From Cellulomonas sp. S1-8 (lineage in GTDB: Bacteria; Actinomycetota; Actinomycetes; Actinomycetales; Cellulomonadaceae), in the NCBI RefSeq assembly GCF_026184235.1, contig NZ_CP110806.1, forward strand, positions 4,440,703 to 4,504,702: a DNA stretch of 64,000 nt. The letters run 5' to 3'. The position numbers and the translations under genes were made by a program. The notes under the pieces were generated by a model. That model searched no databases and was not told the origin of the DNA. It saw only the letters and a program-made list of their open reading frames with translations. Positions 15,738-22,476 of this stretch are shown here, piece after piece; within the stretch, counting starts at the first letter, position 1, and each line of letters begins with the position of its first letter.

Positions 15738-17325
15738 GCGCGAACTCCGTGATGAGCGAGGGCACCGCGCCGTCGAAGCCGACGACGTCGAGCATCCCCG
15801 CGTCCGACGGGTCGGCGATCGAGAAGCCCGTCGCCGTCATGCCGACGACCACGAGCCGCGCGTCGATCCCCGAGCGCCGCCGGTACTCGGCGAGGGCCTG
15901 GTGCGGGTGCACCTTGCCCGCCCAGGTCTCGTTGTCCGTGTAGACCACGAACGTGTCGACCTCGGCGCCCTGCTCGGTCGCCCACACCATCGGCAGCGAG
16001 CAGTCGGTCCCGGCCATCGGCATCGCGTCGACGACGCGCAGGGCGTCGTCGAGCCGCTGCCGCGGCGAGATCGCGAGCGACTGCAGTGCGCTGTCGTGCC
16101 AGCCGCTGCCGCCCTGCCGCGTGGTGAACCCGACGGCGGAGGCCGACGGCTCCGTCGCGAGCTGCACCAGGGCCAGCGCGGCGGACGCCTCGCGGGCCGT
16201 GATCGGCATGCCCGAGATCGGCACGCCCATCGACCCCGAGACGTCGACCGCGAGCAGCGTGCGCTTCCCGGAGGGCTCGACGGCCCCGAACGCCGCGTAG
16301 AACGCGGCATCAAGGGCATCGGTCACCTTCCGGCTCGGCGACCACTCGCCGGCGCCGCGGGCCGACCGCCCGGAGGCGTACGTCCGCTGCGCCACGAGCA
16401 CGCTGACCGGGTGGACGCGCGCCGACCGCAGCCGGCCGGGGTCGACCAGCTGCGCGACGACCTCGTCAGTCCGGCCCCCGAGGTCCGGGAGCATGCCAAG
16501 CCGCGTGAGCCGGGGCAGCTGGCGCATCAGGGCCGTCTGCGGCACGCCGACGTCGAGCAGCGCGTCCCAGACGGCCACCTCGCCCAGCGCCGCGTCGGGG
16601 AGCATCTCCCACGACAGCCGGTGCCGCCGGACGAGGTCGACCCACACCGCGGTCTCCGTGGCGGCCTGCGCCGCCACGAAACCCTCGACGAGCGTCGGCG
16701 TCGCGTCGCCGACCGAGCCCCGGACGATCCAGTCGAACGTCGCCCGCAGCTCCGGCGAGGCCGTCGTCGGGTGGGCCAGACGCAGCAGGTCGCGGTGCGA
16801 CCAGCCCTCACGCTGGCGGTACTTGACCGCCTGGTACGCGAGGGCGTCGGCGTCCTTGGACGTGTACCAGCCGCCGACGGCGCGCCGCAGGCCCCGACCC
16901 CAGCCGCGGAACTGCTCGACGTAGCCCGCGAACAGGAACAGGTGCGTCCCGGTCCGGGCCACGGCCGGCAGCGCCGCGAGCGCGAGCTGTGCCGACTCCG
17001 GCACCGACGCGGCGTACGCCAGGGCGAACAGCGCGGGGTTCTGGCGCGGGGCGGCGCCACGGACGGACACGTCGACGATGGTCCTGACCAGCGTCTCGGG
17101 GTCCTCGTGGGCCATCCGCCCGACGACCTCGGCGTTCTCCCGGGCCAGCTCGCGCGGCGCGGCGTAGTACGTGCCGCCGTCCACGCCGAGGGTCAGGAAG
17201 CGCCGCAGCCGGGCGACGTCGTCGAGCGCGAACGCGTAGCCACCGGCGGCGTTCAGCTCCTGGCGGGTGTCGGCGCGCTCGCTCTGCGGCGTGCGCCGCA
17301 GTCCGAGCGTGCGCAGCACGTCCAT
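15727..17325 (-). CDS. rsr: TROVE/vWA protein, bacterial Ro60 orthologue (Rsr)
   Basis: A 532-residue protein of the Ro60 family, a ring of helical repeats that binds Y RNAs and misfolded RNA 3' ends; in bacteria it works with exonucleases such as PNPase in RNA decay. Residues 1-350 are helical-repeat TROVE sequence (RMAHEDPETLVRTIVDVSVR, GWSHRDLLRLAHPTTASPEL). A C-terminal von Willebrand A domain begins at LLAVDVSGSMG with the DxSxS metal site at 361-365 and continues to VVYTDNETWAGKVHP. The length is normal for the family. GAGAGGAA precedes the ATG at 17325. Four Y-RNA-like hairpins lie immediately upstream on the same strand, which strongly supports the assignment. Expression is probably from a promoter before the RNAs. 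Confidence 0.9.
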   Translation of the reverse strand: MDVLRTLGLRRTPQSERADTRQELNAAGGYAFALDDVARLRRFLTLGVDGGTYYAAPRELARENAEVVGRMAHEDPETLVRTIVDVSVRGAAPRQNPALFALAYAASVPESAQLALAALPAVARTGTHLFLFAGYVEQFRGWGRGLRRAVGGWYTSKDADALAYQAVKYRQREGWSHRDLLRLAHPTTASPELRATFDWIVRGSVGDATPTLVEGFVAAQAATETAVWVDLVRRHRLSWEMLPDAALGEVAVWDALLDVGVPQTALMRQLPRLTRLGMLPDLGGRTDEVVAQLVDPGRLRSARVHPVSVLVAQRTYASGRSARGAGEWSPSRKVTDALDAAFYAAFGAVEPSGKRTLLAVDVSGSMGVPISGMPITAREASAALALVQLATEPSASAVGFTTRQGGSGWHDSALQSLAISPRQRLDDALRVVDAMPMAGTDCSLPMVWATEQGAEVDTFVVYTDNETWAGKVHPHQALAEYRRRSGIDARLVVVGMTATGFSIADPSDAGMLDVVGFDGAVPSLITEFARGL

Positions 17326-17353
17326 CGGTCGTTCCTCTCGGTCGGTCGTCGTG

Positions 17354-17462
17354 GCGGTGGCGGGCGTGGTGCGCGCACCGGGTGGACCCGGCGAACCGGG
17401 CTGCCCTCCTCCGAGGGCGTCCTGAGTGAGAGGAGAACCGATCCGCTCCGGCCCGCCACCGC
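17354..17462 (-). ncRNA. Y-RNA-like RNA 4 (no tRNA-like arms)
   Basis: The ends pair through a 12-bp stem (17451-17462 with 17354-17365, GCGGTGGCGGGC/GCCCGCCACCGC). The inner strands keep the shared motif GGGCCGGAGCGGATCGGTT on the 5' side and CACCACGCCC on the 3' side. The interior has a GCCCTC-GGAG-GAGGGC hairpin and a CCCGG-TTCG-CCGGG hairpin but no T-loop. The last RNA before the Ro60 start codon (29 bases away). The ends are predicted from pairing only. Confidence 0.65.
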
Positions 17463-17474
17463 TCCGACAGGGGT

Positions 17475-17596
17475 GGAGCGGGCGTGTGGTCGCGTCTCCG
17501 GTACGGCGGCTGGTGCCGCCGGGCAGTACCCCGAGGGGTCGGGAGTCGAACCCGCACTGCCATCACCAGGTAACCGAAGACGCTCCGGCCCGCTCC
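17475..17596 (-). ncRNA. Y-RNA-like RNA 3 (T-arm and acceptor hairpin, D-arm replaced)
   Basis: Closing stem GGAGCGGGC (17588-17596) with GCCCGCTCC (17475-17483). The shared 5' motif reads GGGCCGGAG...TTCGGTTACC. Inside a GGCAGT/ACTGCC stem (17556-17561 with 17522-17527) are a T-arm CGGG-TTCGACT-CCCG (17540-17554) and an acceptor-like hairpin ACCC-CTCG-GGGT (17528-17539). Where a D-arm would follow there is a plain GGCGGC-ACCA-GCCGCC hairpin. It is only 8 bases from RNA 2, so the two may be processed from one transcript. Confidence 0.7.
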
Positions 17597-17604
17597 GGGG
17601 AGGC

Positions 17605-17732
17605 TCGGGTGGGCGTGTGATGACGCCGGAGTCCTGCTCTGCCATCTGAGCTACGTCACCGAGGTGACGGCGGGACTCGAACCCGCGACCTGGCCATGAG
17701 GAGTGGTAACCGACAGTCTCCGGCCCACCCGA
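17605..17732 (-). ncRNA. Y-RNA-like RNA 2 with full tRNA-like module (YrlA type)
   Basis: Closing stem TCGGGTGGGC (17723-17732) with GCCCACCCGA (17605-17614); a second helix CGGAG/CTCCG lies inside. After the shared TCGGTTACC the RNA has a canonical T-arm GCGGG-TTCGAGT-CCCGC (17670-17686), a 6-bp acceptor-like stem closed by CTCG (17654-17669), then a D-arm GCTC-AGATGGCA-GAGC (17636-17651). T-arm before D-arm is the permuted order expected when the RNA ends sit at the anticodon position. This is the clearest tRNA mimic of the set. Confidence 0.8.
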
Positions 17733-17841
17733 TTCTCCCCGTGTGCTGTTGTCGTCGAGGACTGTAGGGGTCTACACAGGGCGGCTGGTAGCGCTTTTCT
17801 CCGGTGTCACCCGGGCGGGGTCAGCGAGCCGCGTGCACGAG

Positions 17842-18004
17842 GGCCCGGGCGGGCGTGGTGTGGCCTCCGGAGAGCGACGGCCCCTGACGGGACGGTGCGC
17901 AGTCCGCTGCTCTGACCACTGAGCTACGACGTCGAGACGCCGGAGGGACTCGAACCCTCGACCCGCGGAACCAGGTAACCGATGACCTTCGGCCCGCCCG
18001 GGCC
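17842..18004 (-). ncRNA. Y-RNA-like RNA 1 with full tRNA-like module (YrlA type)
   Basis: A 13-bp closing stem (17992-18004 with 17842-17854) is followed by GGGCCGAAGGTCATCGGTTACC. A T-arm GAGGG-TTCGAGTC-CCTC (17943-17959), an acceptor-like hairpin CGGCGT-CTCG-ACGTCG (17927-17942) and a D-arm GCTC-AGTGGTCA-GAGC (17909-17924) follow in permuted order. The 3' strand ends CCACACCACGCCC before the closing stem. A CATACT hexamer (complement of 18013-18018) just upstream is a possible -10 element. First RNA of the array. Confidence 0.8.
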
Positions 18005-18135
18005 GGGGCGTCAGTATGCCGTCCACGGGGCGTGCGGCGCGCGCGCATCGACGCCCGGACGGAAGGCGGGGGTCGGGCGCCGACCGCGTGAGACGGCCGT
18101 GCCCGGTGACGGTCGACGTCCTACCGTGACGACGC

Positions 18136-18588
18136 ATGAGCGCCCCGGAAGGATCGACCATGACCGGCGGGCCTGCGGCGGTCGGCGGCACTCGCTCGCT
18201 CCGGCGCGCGCTGCCGCGCATCACACTCATCACCGTGGTCGCCGCAGGTCTCGTCCTGTGGCTGGGCCTCGCGACGTCGGTGCTCGGCTCGCTCGCCGCG
18301 GAGGTCTTCGAAAGCTCGGTGCCGTCCCTCGGGGAGGGCCCGTCTCTACCCGACGACGTGAACGTCGTGTCCACCGAGGAGGTGTGCGCCTCGGGCGGCT
18401 GCTGGGTCGAGCTGACGCTGCGCGGAGCCGCCGGGGAGTCACCTACCGAGCTCGCCTCGCGCCTGGACCTCACCGAGCGCGAGGCGTGCCACCGGTCCCC
18501 GCGGGTGTGGGTGTGGGACGTGTGCACCCTCGCCGTCCCGCGGTCCGGCACGCTCCTCGTCGTCCTGCAGTACGACCCCTCGGACTGA
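18136..18588 (+). CDS. Membrane-anchored hypothetical protein
   Basis: A 150-residue protein with a basic N-terminus, one TM helix (about residues 29-53, ITLITVVAAGLVLWLGLATS) and an outer domain of about 95 residues holding four cysteines (VCASGGCW, ACHRS, DVCTLAV), probably two disulfides. No family recognised. It starts 130 bases from the first Y RNA on the opposite strand. An ATG at 18160 is an alternative start. Confidence 0.55.
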   Translation: MSAPEGSTMTGGPAAVGGTRSLRRALPRITLITVVAAGLVLWLGLATSVLGSLAAEVFESSVPSLGEGPSLPDDVNVVSTEEVCASGGCWVELTLRGAAGESPTELASRLDLTEREACHRSPRVWVWDVCTLAVPRSGTLLVVLQYDPSD

Positions 18589-18669
18589 CGGCCCCGGGCC
18601 CAACGGCTCGGCACCGCCCAGACGGTCAGCGATGCCCGCATCCGCAAGAAGCTCAGTCCGTAGCCGGCC

Positions 18670-19398
18670 CTACCGAGCGTCCTGTGCCTCGATCAGGTCG
18701 AGGTCGCGGACGCAGAAGCGGTGGTGCTCGAAGGTCTCGTTGAGCACCGTGCCGAGGCACTGCCGCACCGAGCGGCCCCGGGCATACGGCGGCCAGGCAT
18801 CGTCGTCGGGCACCGGCGCTCGCGCTGCGAGCTGCACAGCGGTGACCTCGTCGAGCCAGGCCTCGAGCTCGGCTGCCTGTGCGTCACGCACGCTCACGAT
18901 CTCGTCGAGGGCCGGATCGACCGAGAGGTCAAGCCCGTGCGCTCCACGGTAGGGCTCGACGGTCGGCCCGATGCCCATCGGCGTGAACGGCTCCGCCGAG
19001 CCCAGGCAGCAGCGGCGGAACCACGAGTCATGGACGAAGACCAGGTGGCGCATCGTCTGCACCGCCGACCACTCGTCGTTCACGCTGCGGCGCTCGATGC
19101 CGGGCGTACGGCGGATTCGCTCGATCGTGGCGGCCCAGCCGGCATGGAGCTGACGCGATGCCTCGCGCAGATCGGCAGGGTCCTCGGAGCGGATCAGCAC
19201 CCGCACCGGATGACGCCGGTCGAGCTCTGCCTCGACGTACTCGGTGACCTCGACTCCGTTCACCACGAGGTTGGTGATGAGCCCGTCGATCACGGCATCC
19301 TGCATGACGACGCCGATCAGGCGTGCCCCGGTCAGATCGCACTCGCGGAACTCCGCACCGTGCAGATCCTCGTCGATATACCGCGTCATGCTCCGCAT
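18670..19398 (-). CDS. Pentapeptide-repeat / DinB-like fusion protein
   Basis: A protein of about 242 residues. The N-terminal 35 residues (DLHGAEFRECDLTGARLIGV) are a short pentapeptide-repeat strip (A(D/N)LxG spacing). From about residue 80 on, a DinB four-helix bundle is suggested by LHAGWAATIERIRRTPG, EWSAVQTMRHLVFVHDSWF (first metal His) and FEHHRFCVRDLDLIE (HxxxHH-like C-terminal helix). DinB-like proteins are metal-dependent thiol-linked enzymes. ATG codons at 19398 and 19389 are both possible and neither has a good ribosome site. Confidence 0.65.
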   Translation of the reverse strand: MRSMTRYIDEDLHGAEFRECDLTGARLIGVVMQDAVIDGLITNLVVNGVEVTEYVEAELDRRHPVRVLIRSEDPADLREASRQLHAGWAATIERIRRTPGIERRSVNDEWSAVQTMRHLVFVHDSWFRRCCLGSAEPFTPMGIGPTVEPYRGAHGLDLSVDPALDEIVSVRDAQAAELEAWLDEVTAVQLAARAPVPDDDAWPPYARGRSVRQCLGTVLNETFEHHRFCVRDLDLIEAQDAR

Positions 19399-19474
19399 GC
19401 TAAATCCGAGCACTGACAAGCCAGCCACAACAGGGGCCGCGGGAGGACGAGCAACACGAGGACGACGGCGACGA

Positions 19475-19484
19475 CGTCGAGATG
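19475..19484 (+). repeat. Dispersed motif CGTCGAGATG (copy D1)
   Basis: A one-mismatch relative of TGTCGAGATG followed by CGGGTGGTCAGTGG. It lies in the 260-base gap between the DinB-like gene and the 3' end of dnaB, in an otherwise gene-free stretch. Confidence 0.35.
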
Positions 19485-19632
19485 CGGGTGGTCAGTGGTC
19501 CCGGGCAGGGGCCACGACTGCCCCTCGGCACGATCCTGGCGCGGATGAGCGGCGAGCTGCAGCTGTCGGACTGGCTGTACTTAAAGTATCCCGGCCGTGT
19601 TTTCAAACTATCTTGCGTCTCGACAACTATCC

Positions 19633-19651
19633 GACATCTCGACATCAAACT
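19633..19651 (+). repeat. Dispersed motif GACATCTCGACATCAAACT (copy D2)
   Basis: Shares GACATCTCGACATCAA with 13749-13764. It lies 8 bases beyond the dnaB stop codon, in an AT-rich patch that also contains GTTTTCAAACTATC, a relative of GATTTTCAAAGTA at 15171. Confidence 0.5.
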
Positions 19652-19658
19652 ACCGAAG

Positions 19659-21998
19659 TCACATCTGCATGTCCACGAACCGCGAGTAGTGCCCCTGGAA
19701 CGCGACGGTGATGGTGTCCGTCGGGCCGTTACGGTGCTTCGCCACGATCAGGTCAGCCTCGCCCGCACGGGGCGATTCCTTCTCATAGGCATCTTCACGA
19801 TGCAAAAGAATAACCATGTCCGCATCTTGCTCGATGCTGCCCGATTCGCGAAGGTCGCTCATCTGCGGCTTCTTGTCCGTGCGCTGCTCGGGACCACGGT
19901 TCAGCTGCGAGATCGCGATCACGGGGACCTCGATCTCCTTCGCGAGCAGCTTGAGGGCTCGCGAGAACTCCGATACCTCCTGCTGGCGGGACTCGACGCG
20001 CTTGCCGGACGTCATGAGCTGCAGGTAGTCGATGACGACCAGCTTGAGGTCGTGGCGCTGCTTGAGGCGCCGGCACTTGGCGCGGATCTCCATGAGCGAC
20101 ATGTTGGGCGAGTCGTCGATGAACAGCGGGGCCTCGCTGATGCGGCCCATGGTCGCGGCGATCTTCGCCCAGTCGTCCTCGGCCATGGCACCCGTGCGCA
20201 GCTTCTGCAGGTGCACGCGCGCCTCGGCGGACAGCAGACGCATCGTGATCTCGTTGCGGCTCATCTCGAGCGAGAAGACGACGGCCGCCATGTTGTGCTT
20301 GATGGCCGACGACCGCACGATGTCGATGCCGAGCGTGGAGTTGTGTGTGGGGATCATCGACGGGCCCGCGAGGTACAGGTGCGAGGCGTGGTCGATCTCG
20401 ACGCAACGCACCGGGACCGACGCCACCGGCTCGACCGACACGACGAAGCGCTGGTGCAGTCGCTGCGTGGACGGACGGCGCCGCTCCTTGTGCACGAGCT
20501 TCTTGCGCTCGAGCGCGAACACGTCGTCGTCCGTCGTGAACGTGATCGTGAAGCACGTCGACGACGCGGCCGAGCGCCCCCGCACCTGCTTGACGGACCA
20601 CCCCGTCCGGTATCCGAGCGAGTGCACCAGCTCGCGGACGTCGCGTGCCAGTCGCTCGTCCGTGACGGCGAACTGCACCGACCCGGTCGGGTTCACCGTC
20701 CCGCTGGTGTCGAGCAGGCCTGCGAGCAGGTCACGACGCTGCGCTTCGCTCCCCCGCAGGTAGTCGACCGGGATGTGCCGGCGAACCAGGACACCGATCG
20801 CCTCGAACCCGGCCTTCGCCTGCGACGGCTCGTACCCCCGCCCCTCGATCCGCATCGCGATCTCAGGGTCCGCGCTCGTGAACCGCGCCGACGAGGAGTG
20901 CCCGTCGCCCAGCCACACCCCCAGCAGGTACGGGTCGACCAGCAGGTCCCGCTCGGGCAGCGACAGCGGCGCGGCCGTCGCGACAGCGTGGTTGGCCCGC
21001 CCGTCCGATGTCGCGCACCGCACCGTCGCAGCCAGCTGCTCGGTCGTCCTGACCCCAAAGTCGGCGCCCACCCGACGCTCCGCCCGCGTCCGCGTCACCC
21101 ACTGGTGCTGCGCGTCCGCGACGACCGTCGAGCCGTCGTCGAAGGTCACGCGGTAGCAGGGGCGGTCGACCATGACGTCGGTGGTACGGACGACGCGCGT
21201 GATGGTGCCGTCCGCGGCGATCAGCCGGTCCCCGGCCCGCACCTCGCCCATCGTCGTCCACCCCGTGGGCGTGGGCAGCGGGGTGTCGAGCGCGAGCGCC
21301 TTGCCGATAGCCGGACGCGCCGCCAGCACGATCATCTGCCCCGGGTGGAGCCCGTTCGTCAGCCGGTCGAGATCAGCGAAGCCCGTCGGCACGCCGATCA
21401 TGCCCTCCCCGCGGTGGCCGGCGCGCTCGATCTCGTCGACGGTCCCGCCGATGACCTCGGACAGCGGCAGGTAGTCCTCAGACGCTCGACGCTCGGTGAC
21501 CGCGTACACCTCGGCCTGCGCGTTGTTGACCAGCTCGTCGACGTCGCCGCCGTCGGTCGCGTAGCCGAGCTGCACGATGCGCGTGCCCGCCTCGACGAGC
21601 TTGCGCAGGATCGAGCGCTCGCGCACGATCCGCGCGTAGAAGCCCGCGTTGGCGGCGGTCGGCACACCCGCGATGAGCGTGTGCAGGTACGACGGGCCGC
21701 CGATGCGGGTGATCTCGCCGCGCTTGGTCAGCTCGTCGGAGACGGTGATGGCGTCGGCGGGCTCGCCGCGCCCGTACAGGTCGAGGACCGCGTCGTAGAT
21801 GACCTCGTGCGCGGGGCGGTAGAAATCGGTGCCCTTGATCTGCTCGATGACGTCGGCGATGGCGTCCTTGCTGATCATCATGCCGCCGAGCACGGACCGC
21901 TCGGCCTCGAGGTCCTGCGGCGGGGTGCGGTCGAAACCGCTGCCGCTGCTGCGCCCGCTGTCCGGCGGCGCGCCGTACTCGAGGTCCTCGATGGTCAC
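19659..21998 (-). CDS. dnaB: Replicative DNA helicase DnaB, intein-containing
   Basis: A 779-residue precursor. Residues 1-233 hold the N-terminal primase-interacting domain (AERSVLGGMMISKDAI, YARIVRERSILRKLVEAGT) and the start of the RecA-like domain (IGVPTGFADLDRLTNGLHPG). The Walker A motif ARPAIGK is split after its lysine by a 320-residue intein, and resumes as STLGID. The C-extein has Walker B VVIDYLQLM, the H4-type AISQLNRGPEQR and an arginine-rich end, all normal. The mature protein would be 459 residues, the family's usual size. Because the break is in the ATP loop, the helicase is inactive until splicing. It starts at GTG 21998, downstream of a DnaA-box-bearing intergenic region. 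Confidence 0.95.
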   Translation of the reverse strand: MTIEDLEYGAPPDSGRSSGSGFDRTPPQDLEAERSVLGGMMISKDAIADVIEQIKGTDFYRPAHEVIYDAVLDLYGRGEPADAITVSDELTKRGEITRIGGPSYLHTLIAGVPTAANAGFYARIVRERSILRKLVEAGTRIVQLGYATDGGDVDELVNNAQAEVYAVTERRASEDYLPLSEVIGGTVDEIERAGHRGEGMIGVPTGFADLDRLTNGLHPGQMIVLAARPAIGKALALDTPLPTPTGWTTMGEVRAGDRLIAADGTITRVVRTTDVMVDRPCYRVTFDDGSTVVADAQHQWVTRTRAERRVGADFGVRTTEQLAATVRCATSDGRANHAVATAAPLSLPERDLLVDPYLLGVWLGDGHSSSARFTSADPEIAMRIEGRGYEPSQAKAGFEAIGVLVRRHIPVDYLRGSEAQRRDLLAGLLDTSGTVNPTGSVQFAVTDERLARDVRELVHSLGYRTGWSVKQVRGRSAASSTCFTITFTTDDDVFALERKKLVHKERRRPSTQRLHQRFVVSVEPVASVPVRCVEIDHASHLYLAGPSMIPTHNSTLGIDIVRSSAIKHNMAAVVFSLEMSRNEITMRLLSAEARVHLQKLRTGAMAEDDWAKIAATMGRISEAPLFIDDSPNMSLMEIRAKCRRLKQRHDLKLVVIDYLQLMTSGKRVESRQQEVSEFSRALKLLAKEIEVPVIAISQLNRGPEQRTDKKPQMSDLRESGSIEQDADMVILLHREDAYEKESPRAGEADLIVAKHRNGPTDTITVAFQGHYSRFVDMQM
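20340..21299 (-). mobile_element. DnaB intein (class 3 features, damaged LAGLIDADG)
   Basis: Intein residues 1-320 of the DnaB precursor. It begins with Ala (ALALDTPLPT), has no Cys/Ser nucleophile at position 1, and carries the class 3 triad: Trp67 (AQHQWVT, block B), Cys299 (VRCVEID, block F) and Thr318 (IPTHN, block G). It ends His-Asn before a Ser. A homing-endonuclease domain has LLGVWLGDGH (acidic Asp132 kept) and LLAGLLDTSGTV, where the second catalytic acid is Ser199. Splicing looks intact; DNA cleavage is probably impaired. Confidence 0.85.
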
Positions 21999-22176
21999 CT
22001 GTCACCCACTCCTGCTTGTCCCCACCCGTTGAACACGTGTTCTACCGGGACCCTCTGACAGCCGCCCTCCAGCGCTCCCCTGCCGGACGACGACACCCCC
22101 GGGGACCTGCCCTCGCGAGGCTAGGCCCGGAACCCCCGGGACCCAAACGGGTGTGTGCACGACCCGGTGGACGACC

Positions 22177-22231
22177 TGTGGACAAGCCCTCTGGCCCTGT
22201 GTGCACAGGTTGGGGATAGGCCTGTGGACAA
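22177..22231. promoter_or_regulatory. DnaA boxes upstream of dnaB
   Basis: TGTGGACAA occurs at 22177-22185 and 22223-22231 (complement TTGTCCACA, the actinobacterial DnaA box), with a one-mismatch CTGTCCACA at 22451-22459. The whole 22000-22476 gap between divergent dnaB and MATE genes has no other gene. Confidence 0.65.
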
Positions 22232-22476
22232 CCCGGGTGAGAGCGCCATACACGCGCTCCCACCGGCGCATACGCTGTGCACGTGCTGTGGAACAAGGAA
22301 GATTCGCCCGGAGTTCACCAGGTGGACATCTGAGCCGCCCCCCGGACGCCCCCGGCCCGGTTCCCCCCGACCCTCCACCCCCCGCTGGGCCACCCGGGGG
22401 ACGGACAGACCACCCCGAATCCGGCCCGGTCGACGACGACGCACCCCCCGCTGTCCACAGGCCCCACCCACCGGGT

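Noticed and set aside
15502..17649. A 715-codon plus-strand frame
   Set aside because: It is antisense to Ro60 and the Y RNAs, with an arginine-rich random-looking translation.
17636..17959. Ordinary tRNA genes or tRNA pseudogenes
   Set aside because: T-arm and D-arm occur in reversed order, acceptor strands are joined by a tetraloop and there is no anticodon loop. The surrounding Y stem and the Ro60 neighbour explain the arms better.
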